A DNA stretch of 64,000 bases, taken from contig JBGANQ010000001.1 of assembly GCA_044222245.1 (NCBI GenBank), positions 257,368-321,367 of the forward strand, written 5' to 3'. The notes below the pieces were generated by a model. That model did no database searches, was not told the DNA's origin, and was given only the letters and a program-made list of their open reading frames with translations. The DNA is from CALFML01 sp044222245. Its GTDB lineage: Bacteria > Myxococcota_A > Polyangia > Palsa-1104 > JAEUJZ01. A program made the position numbers and the translations under genes. Below, in pieces: positions 58,938 to 64,000 of this stretch (positions are counted from its first letter, which is position 1; each line of letters begins with the position of its first letter).

Positions 58938-59519
58938 ATGACGATCCAGCGGCTGCGCTTTCGCCTGCGCAAGCTCCGCGCGCTCGGTGAAGAGCTGCAC
59001 GAGGAGTCCGGGGAGCTCAACCTGGTGCCCTACCTGGACATCATCATGAACATCATCATGTTCTTGCTAGCGACGGTGACGTTCTCGGCGACGCTGACCA
59101 GCATCAACGTCAACCTGCCCACCGCGCTCACCGCCACCGCCAGCCAGGCCGAGGCGCCGCCCAAGCAGGAGCTGAACCTGACGGTGTCGGTGACCGAAAA
59201 GGGCTTCACCATCGCCACCTCGGGCGCGGTGCTGTTCCGCGGCTTCCGCCTGGAGTCGCCGGCCCCCGGGCAGCCGAGCGTCGTCCAGACGACCAGCGAG
59301 CTGCCGACGCTGCCGCTGGTCGGCGGGCAGCCCGACCTGGCCGGGCTGAGCCAGGCGCTTTTGCAGATCAAGGCCCACTACCCGGGCGAGGAGCGGGCGA
59401 TCATCACCGCCAGCCCGCAGATCCCCTACGAGCTCTTGGTCCACACCATGGACGCCATGCGCAGCGCCGACGGCAAGGTGCTCTTCCCGAGCGTGCTCCT
59501 CGGCGCGGGAGTAAATTAA
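58938..59519 (+). CDS. ExbD/TolR-like motor protein 1
   Basis: 193 residues; ATG 58938, seven bases after the TolQ-like stop. Short basic cytoplasmic N-terminus, one helix at about 28-50 with the proton-path Asp (LNLVPYLDIIMNIIMFLLATVTFS), then a periplasmic domain with LNLTVSVTEKGFTIATSGAVLF and the C-terminal ERAIITASPQIPYELLVHTMDAMR typical of ExbD/TolR. Couples proton flow to work outside the inner membrane. One TolQ with two different TolR proteins matches the layout of AglRQS gliding motors in Myxococcus (inference). Confidence 0.9.
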   Translation: MTIQRLRFRLRKLRALGEELHEESGELNLVPYLDIIMNIIMFLLATVTFSATLTSINVNLPTALTATASQAEAPPKQELNLTVSVTEKGFTIATSGAVLFRGFRLESPAPGQPSVVQTTSELPTLPLVGGQPDLAGLSQALLQIKAHYPGEERAIITASPQIPYELLVHTMDAMRSADGKVLFPSVLLGAGVN

Positions 59520-60071
59520 ATGGCGCACGAGGTAGGAACCCGCGAGGCCCGCCGCACCCTGTGGCGGCTGCGCCGCAAGGTCGAGGAAGAGGCCGAGGAG
59601 ATAAACTTCCTCAACATCATGCCGATGATGGACATGATGACGATCCTGCTGGTGTTCCTGATCAAGCAGTTCTCGGTGCAGCAGCTGGCGATGAACACCC
59701 AGGCCGGGCTGCAGCTGCCGGCTTCGACGGCGCAGAAGGCGCCGCAGCCGGCGGTCAACATCACCATCACCCAGACCGCGGTGGTCGTCGAGGGCGACGC
59801 GGTGGTCCAGGTCAAGGGCGGGGCGGTCGATCCAGCGTGGAAGCAGGGCGGCGTCACCGGCTACGCGATCACCCCGGTGGTGAGCGCCCTCACCAAGCAC
59901 CGGGCGCGGCTGCGCAAGCTGGCCGCCCTGCAGAACGGCACCTTCGACGGCATCGCCATCGTCATGGCCGACAAGCGCACCCCCTACCGGCTGCTCTCCG
60001 AGGTCCTTTACTCGGCGGGCCAGGCGGAGTTTAACAACTACCGCCTGATCGTCATGCAGAAGGGCCAGTAG
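59520..60071 (+). CDS. ExbD/TolR-like motor protein 2
   Basis: 183 residues; ATG directly follows the previous stop (TAAATG), so translation is coupled. Basic N-terminus, helix at about 30-52 with Asp (INFLNIMPMMDMMTILLVFLIKQFS), then a periplasmic domain with VNITITQTAVVVEG and the end GIAIVMADKRTPYRLLSEVLYSAGQAEF as in TolR/ExbD. Diverged from motor protein 1, so the pair probably forms a heteromeric stator. Ends 7 bp from the convergent aminopeptidase gene. Confidence 0.9.
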   Translation: MAHEVGTREARRTLWRLRRKVEEEAEEINFLNIMPMMDMMTILLVFLIKQFSVQQLAMNTQAGLQLPASTAQKAPQPAVNITITQTAVVVEGDAVVQVKGGAVDPAWKQGGVTGYAITPVVSALTKHRARLRKLAALQNGTFDGIAIVMADKRTPYRLLSEVLYSAGQAEFNNYRLIVMQKGQ

Positions 60072-60078
60072 GCGCGGT

Positions 60079-62937
60079 CTAGAACTGGGCGAGGAACTTG
60101 CTGAGGCTTGCCTGCTGCGCCTTGGCCAGCGCCTCGCAGTTGCTGATCCGCTCCAGCGTCTGCCGCAGCACGCGCGGCCCGCCCCGGTAGCGCGTCGAGC
60201 GGCCGCTGAAGAAGGTCTCGACATCGGCGTGCGCGGCGGCCGAGCACAGGCTGCCGCCGACCCGCGCCAGCCCGGCCCCCGCCTCGCGCGGCAGCCGGCC
60301 GACCAGGGCGTCGAAGTTGCGCTTGATGTACTCCAGCGGCAGGTGGCGCGTGGTCGGATACGACAGCGGTCCCCAGAACAGCGGCATCGCCTCGGAGACC
60401 GGGAACTCCCCCTTGAGAATGAGGCCCATGCCGGCGCGGGCGATCTCGGGATCGGCGAAGCTCGCCATGGCGCTGATGAGGCGGCTGCGCTCGGTGTGAT
60501 CGCGCTCGGCGCGGGCCGCCTTGTGCAGCTCGTTCCACAGCATGCGATCGCCGTAGGCGGCAGCGACGCCCAGCAAGAGGTGCGCGCTCTCGGGATCGAG
60601 CGACTTGCGGTCGGCCAGCCAGCCGCGCACCAGCTTCTGCGCCTGCGCCCCAAGCTCGGTGTCATGGCCTTCGCCGATCACCACGTTGAGCAGGGTGGCG
60701 CGCAAGAGCCGCGTGTTGTCGTCGTCGCCGGGCCGCGGGCGCAGGCCGAGGGCGCGCAGCCGGGCGCCGAAGGTGGTGCGCAGGAAGCGCTCGTAGCTCG
60801 GGCGCTGCTCCTGCGGGACGATGTCGCGCAGGGTGAGGGCCAGCCGCGCCGCGCCGCCGATCACGTGGCGGCTCTGGTCCTGAGCGGCGAGGCCGACCCA
60901 AGGCAGGGCCTGCTCGGCGGTGGTCTGACCGTTGCGCAAAAGCGCCGCCAGATCGCCGAGCAGCGTCGCCTTCTCCGCCTCGGAGAGCAGGGTCGCGCCC
61001 GGCCGCAGCCCCTGCTCCTGCAGGCGGCCGAGCAGCTCGCCCTGGTAGCGCACGCGGTAGTAGCCGGTCGAGCCGGCGTTGGCGATGACATACTCCGGGC
61101 AGCGCGTCTCGGGCAGCGTCCACTGCATCTGCTGGGTGTCCATCAGCCGACACTCGCGCTTCTCCGCCTCGCCGGGGAGCTTGTAGCGCACGCACAGCGG
61201 CAGCTTGTAAAGCGGCGGCTTGGCTCCGGCGGTGACGTCGGCGCCGAGCGGCAGGTAGCGCTCCTGGCTGACGCTCAGCCGCGGCGCACCGCCGCTGCAG
61301 CCAAGGGCCAGCGACACCAGCGGCACGCCCGGCTGCTCCAGGAAGCTCTGCATCGCCGCGGGCAGCGCTTCGGCGCGGCGGCCGAGCTCGCGCGCCGCCT
61401 CGGGCGAGGTGCCGGCCGGCGGGCTCTTTTCGGCCAGGCGCAGCTCGGCGGTGAGGGTGGCGATGAAATCCTCGGCGGTGGCGTTCTTGTGGGCGTGCTC
61501 GCGCAGGTAGCGGGCGAGGCCGCGCTGGAACACCGGCTCTGACATCCAGTTCTCGAACATCAGGAGGACCGCCATCCCCTTGGCGTAGGTGATGCCGTCA
61601 AAGGCGTTGACGATGTCGTCGCTGGTCTCGATCGGCTGGCGGATCTTGCGGGCGGTCGCCAGGCTGTCGGCGCCCATCGCCCCGAGGCGCGAGCTGGTGC
61701 GCTCGATGACCTCCTCCCAGCTCGGCTGAAACTTGGCGATGATCTTGCTCATGATGAAGTCGGCCAGCGACTCGTTGAGCCACAGGTCGTCCCAGAACTG
61801 CATGGTCACCAGGTCACCGGTCCACTGGTGGGCGAGCTCGTGGGCGCAGATCTTGGCGAAGCTGCGCCGCGTCATCAGGGTCTCCTCCTCGGGCTTGACC
61901 TGGATGAAGTTCTGCCCGTAGGTGACAAGGCCCGGGTTCTCCATCGCCCCGCGCTTGCCGGGCACGGCGATCTGATCGAGCTTGTCGTAGGCGTACGGCT
62001 GGCCGAGGTACTGCTCCAGCAGGGCGAGGATGGGCGGCGTCACCTGCGCCGCGTAGCGCGCCTGCGCCTCATTGCCGCGCAGGGTGATGATGCGCACCGG
62101 GGTGTTCTTCTGCCCCGCCCGCCCGGCGTCGACGATGCCGAACGGGCCGACGGCCAGCGCCAGCAGGTAGCTCGGCAGCGGCGGGGTCGGACGGAACACC
62201 ACGCGCTTGAAGCCGCCCGGCTCCTCGTGCTCGGACTCGATGGGGGCGTTGGTGACGGCGACGTGCTCGCGTCGCACGTGCAGGGTGAGCTGCCAGGGAA
62301 CCTTGTAGTTCGGCTCGTCAAAGCACGGCCAGGCGCGGCGGGCGTCGAGCGGCTCGAAGTCGCTGTAGATATAGGTGTCGTCGCCGTCGCGCTCGCGGTA
62401 AAGGCCAGCGTCCTCGTGCAGCGGCAGCTTGCCGCGGTAGGTGATGTGCAGCTGCGCCGGGCCGACGGCCAGCGGGCGATCGAACATCAGCGACAGGAAG
62501 TCCTTGCCTACCGAGGTCGCGCGGGCGCGCAGCTCGGGGGCGGCGGGCTCGGCGCCGGTGGTCGCGGCCTTGGGCTTGTTACCGCCGCTGATCGCCCCGG
62601 GCTGCAAGCTCGCCTGCAGGACCATCAGCTCGGGGCCCTTGTTGAGCCACAGCACCGAGGTCGGCTCCAGGATGTTGAGGTCGATGTCGATGCGGCCGGT
62701 GAACGTCTCTTCCGCCGGCACCAGGGTCAGATCGAGCGCGTAGCGCTGGGGCGCCGCCAGCTTGGGCAGCCGCAGCGTTGGCGCGCCCGCCGGGCCGGCC
62801 GCCTCGGGGGCGGGCCCAGCCGCGGTCGCGGTCCGCTCCAGCTGGCCGGCAGCGCAAAACGCGAAGACGACTCCGGCGCACAGGCCAAGGCGCAGGAGCC
62901 CGAACGATCGGGAGGAGGTATCTCGCTGTAAGGACAT
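60079..62937 (-). CDS. M1-family aminopeptidase (gluzincin), exported
   Basis: 952 residues. Signal peptide about 1-40 (LLRLGLCAGVVFAFCAAG, cleavage near ATAAG). M1 motifs: GAMENPGLVTYG (substrate N-terminus binding) and HELAHQW with WLNESLADF (HExxH about 364-368, second Glu 18 residues on), plus the catalytic Tyr region further on (TGYYRVRYQ). The C-terminal helical ERAP1-like domain (about 600-950) is present. Trims amino acids from peptide N-termini; exported location suggests nutrient or predatory peptide use. Faces the motor operon convergently. Confidence 0.95.
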   Translation of the reverse strand: MSLQRDTSSRSFGLLRLGLCAGVVFAFCAAGQLERTATAAGPAPEAAGPAGAPTLRLPKLAAPQRYALDLTLVPAEETFTGRIDIDLNILEPTSVLWLNKGPELMVLQASLQPGAISGGNKPKAATTGAEPAAPELRARATSVGKDFLSLMFDRPLAVGPAQLHITYRGKLPLHEDAGLYRERDGDDTYIYSDFEPLDARRAWPCFDEPNYKVPWQLTLHVRREHVAVTNAPIESEHEEPGGFKRVVFRPTPPLPSYLLALAVGPFGIVDAGRAGQKNTPVRIITLRGNEAQARYAAQVTPPILALLEQYLGQPYAYDKLDQIAVPGKRGAMENPGLVTYGQNFIQVKPEEETLMTRRSFAKICAHELAHQWTGDLVTMQFWDDLWLNESLADFIMSKIIAKFQPSWEEVIERTSSRLGAMGADSLATARKIRQPIETSDDIVNAFDGITYAKGMAVLLMFENWMSEPVFQRGLARYLREHAHKNATAEDFIATLTAELRLAEKSPPAGTSPEAARELGRRAEALPAAMQSFLEQPGVPLVSLALGCSGGAPRLSVSQERYLPLGADVTAGAKPPLYKLPLCVRYKLPGEAEKRECRLMDTQQMQWTLPETRCPEYVIANAGSTGYYRVRYQGELLGRLQEQGLRPGATLLSEAEKATLLGDLAALLRNGQTTAEQALPWVGLAAQDQSRHVIGGAARLALTLRDIVPQEQRPSYERFLRTTFGARLRALGLRPRPGDDDNTRLLRATLLNVVIGEGHDTELGAQAQKLVRGWLADRKSLDPESAHLLLGVAAAYGDRMLWNELHKAARAERDHTERSRLISAMASFADPEIARAGMGLILKGEFPVSEAMPLFWGPLSYPTTRHLPLEYIKRNFDALVGRLPREAGAGLARVGGSLCSAAAHADVETFFSGRSTRYRGGPRVLRQTLERISNCEALAKAQQASLSKFLAQF

Positions 62938-63570
62938 GGAATTCTCGCGTTCTTAAGGGGGGGCCGATGCTATCAAATCAGCGCCGCGCCGAGCGCCCTG
63001 TTTTCAAGCCGCGCCGCCTCCGGCCCCAAGGGGCAGGCGCCGCGAGGCTGGGGCGTCAGCGATGGCTGCCCGCGTAGGCGGGGCCTTAAGTGTGCTGCAG
63101 GGAAGCGGCGCCGCCGGGGAGGTGGTGCAGTGCGAGAGCTCGGCAGGCGCCCGCGGCTTGCGCGCCGCCCACCCTCTGGGGACGGCGAGAAAAGTCCAAC
63201 AAAACCAAGTGAGGAACCCCGGCGGCAAGGAGCAGCGAGCCCCGGAGCGCAACGACGACCCGGTCAGACGGGGCCCACAGTCATTTCGCGAGGCCTTCTC
63301 AAGTAAGGCGCACCGCAGGTTCGAGAGCCCCGCTGCGCCGGGCATCCCTTGGGGGGACCTGTCCTTAGAGCGGGCCGGTGAGCGCCGCAGGAGAGCCGAG
63401 CCAGCGTCGGCACTCTACGATCACGCGCGCCTTGGAACCGCGGGTCGCCGACCGCCTGGCACCCGGCTGTCGCGGGCTATGCGGTAGCCTGTCTGCAGCG
63501 CGGCAGCCAGCGGTGGCGAGCCGGCCCGGATCTGCCGAGTCCGTCGCCTACGACGCGGCAGTGAGCAGCT
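62938..63570. other. Long intergenic region without recognised gene
   Basis: About 630 bp, slightly less GC-rich in places. Open frames here look unnatural (Arg/Pro/Ala-rich, no ribosome site). An A-rich, purine-rich stretch at 63.18-63.23 kb and a GGTTCGAG at about 63.32 kb could belong to a structured RNA, but I cannot fold a convincing tRNA, tmRNA, RNase P or SRP RNA. Confidence 0.4.
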
Positions 63571-63831
63571 CTACTCGTCGGCGTCGCCGTCGAGCTCGAC
63601 CTTGCGCGGCCCCATGATGCCGGCTTCGGTGCGCATCGCCGAGGCCTCGCCGTCCAGGCCGTAGTCGCGCATCTTGTCGTAGAGCGCGCGCCGGCTCACG
63701 CCCAGCCACACTGCGGTCTGGCTGTTGTGCCCGCGGTGCATCTTCAACGCCTTGAGGATGAAGTCGCGCTCGCACCGGCGCAGATACTTGGCTAGACGCC
63801 CCTCACTTCGTGGTCTACGTGCAGTTGTCAC
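63571..63831 (-). CDS. Stand-alone Fis-type HTH protein
   Basis: 86 residues from GTG 63831, which has AAGGTGG 6 nt upstream. Nearly all of it is the Fis-family HTH that normally ends NtrC-type sigma-54 activators: LAKYLRRCERDFILKALKMHRGHNSQTAVWLGVSRRALYDKMRDYGLDG. It is followed by a short acidic tail. No receiver or AAA+ domain is present in the window. Either a small nucleoid/regulatory protein or the remnant of an activator. Its upstream region is AT-rich and shared with a divergent gene. Confidence 0.8.
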   Translation of the reverse strand: MTTARRPRSEGRLAKYLRRCERDFILKALKMHRGHNSQTAVWLGVSRRALYDKMRDYGLDGEASAMRTEAGIMGPRKVELDGDADE

Positions 63832-63896
63832 CAAAGCCACCTTACTAATTTCTCGAACGTAAATCAATAAAACAGAGTTCTAGAATACAAAATTCA

Positions 63897-64000
63897 ATGA
63901 GCACAAACGCACTAAATCCTGCCTCGGCGCGCAGCCTCGCCGACCGCCCCGCCCGCCCCGATCGCCTGCCAACAAGGGCCGCCGCGGTGCCGCCCGGCCG
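63897..64000 (+). CDS. Start of an unidentified gene (runs off the window)
   Basis: ATG 63897 opens a frame to the right edge (34 codons, MSTNALNPASARSLADRP and on). No ribosome site, but TAGAAT lies at 63881-63886, ten bases before the ATG, in an AT-rich region, so a very short leader is possible. The residues seen are Ala/Pro/Arg-rich and give no function. Confidence 0.4.
   Translation, partial: MSTNALNPASARSLADRPARPDRLPTRAAAVPPG

Noticed and set aside
63300..63345. tRNA- or tmRNA-like T-arm (GGTTCGAG)
   Set aside because: The flanking bases do not form a 5-bp T-stem and no acceptor stem or anticodon arm could be found.

Overview
The window reads as a chromosomal segment of a large-genome, GC-rich myxobacterium-like organism (Myxococcota / former Deltaproteobacteria). 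That placement is inference. It rests on three Hanks-type Ser/Thr kinases, one fused to a TolB/CsgG-like domain, many lipoproteins with LxxC lipoboxes, WGSG-type propellers, a one-TolQ/two-TolR motor set, very GC-rich codon use and several multi-domain fusions. I could not run any search or alignment; family names come from motifs read in the translations.

Layout. 1-5 kb is visibly less GC-rich than the rest and carries a secreted C39-like cysteine-peptidase candidate cut by the window edge, then a minus-strand operon of kinase, TPR protein and propeller lipoprotein, and a decayed gene fragment. 5-12 kb is a stress and small-molecule block: DUF1801 protein, large KatE catalase, FAD/Rieske oxidoreductase, SemiSWEET-like transporter and a BON-domain gene whose Gln/Gly/Tyr-rich N-terminal half is cut by an in-frame TAG. 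12.5-18 kb holds a kinase fused to a TolB-like domain, an M43-type metalloprotease lipoprotein, a divergent QueA/SDR pair and a divergently transcribed XRE-cupin regulator with a perfect palindrome in its upstream region. 18-24 kb holds LipA, a BMP-type binding protein with its double ATPase (no permeases), a PAS-STAS regulator and a type II NADH dehydrogenase.

24-41 kb is dominated by exported redox and surface proteins: an operon of two di-heme peroxidase-like lipoproteins and a tetra-CX4CH lipoprotein; three tandem cysteine-rich lipoproteins; a secreted caspase-like protein fused to surface repeats; a thioredoxin-MauG fusion beside a peptidylglycine-monooxygenase-like copper lipoprotein; and upstream, in the same direction, a coiled-coil exported protein, an anti-sigma factor, an ECF sigma factor and a kinase. 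41-49.5 kb holds acetyl-CoA synthetase, then a calcineurin-type phosphoesterase overlapping a 1464-residue trypsin-STAND NTPase-TM-14xWD40 protein, the best candidate here for a conflict or signalling system. 49.7-57 kb has a phospholipid-degrading pair (patatin, GDPD), BamD, and PDH E3, E2 and E1-beta without E1-alpha. 57.4-64 kb has a TolQ/TolR/TolR motor whose TolQ tail is altered by a 152-bp tandem duplication, an M1 aminopeptidase, a stand-alone Fis-type HTH protein and the start of a further gene.

Operons are tight: several junctions overlap by 4 bp (ATGA/GTGA). No rRNA, convincing tRNA, insertion sequence, phage gene or CRISPR array was seen.
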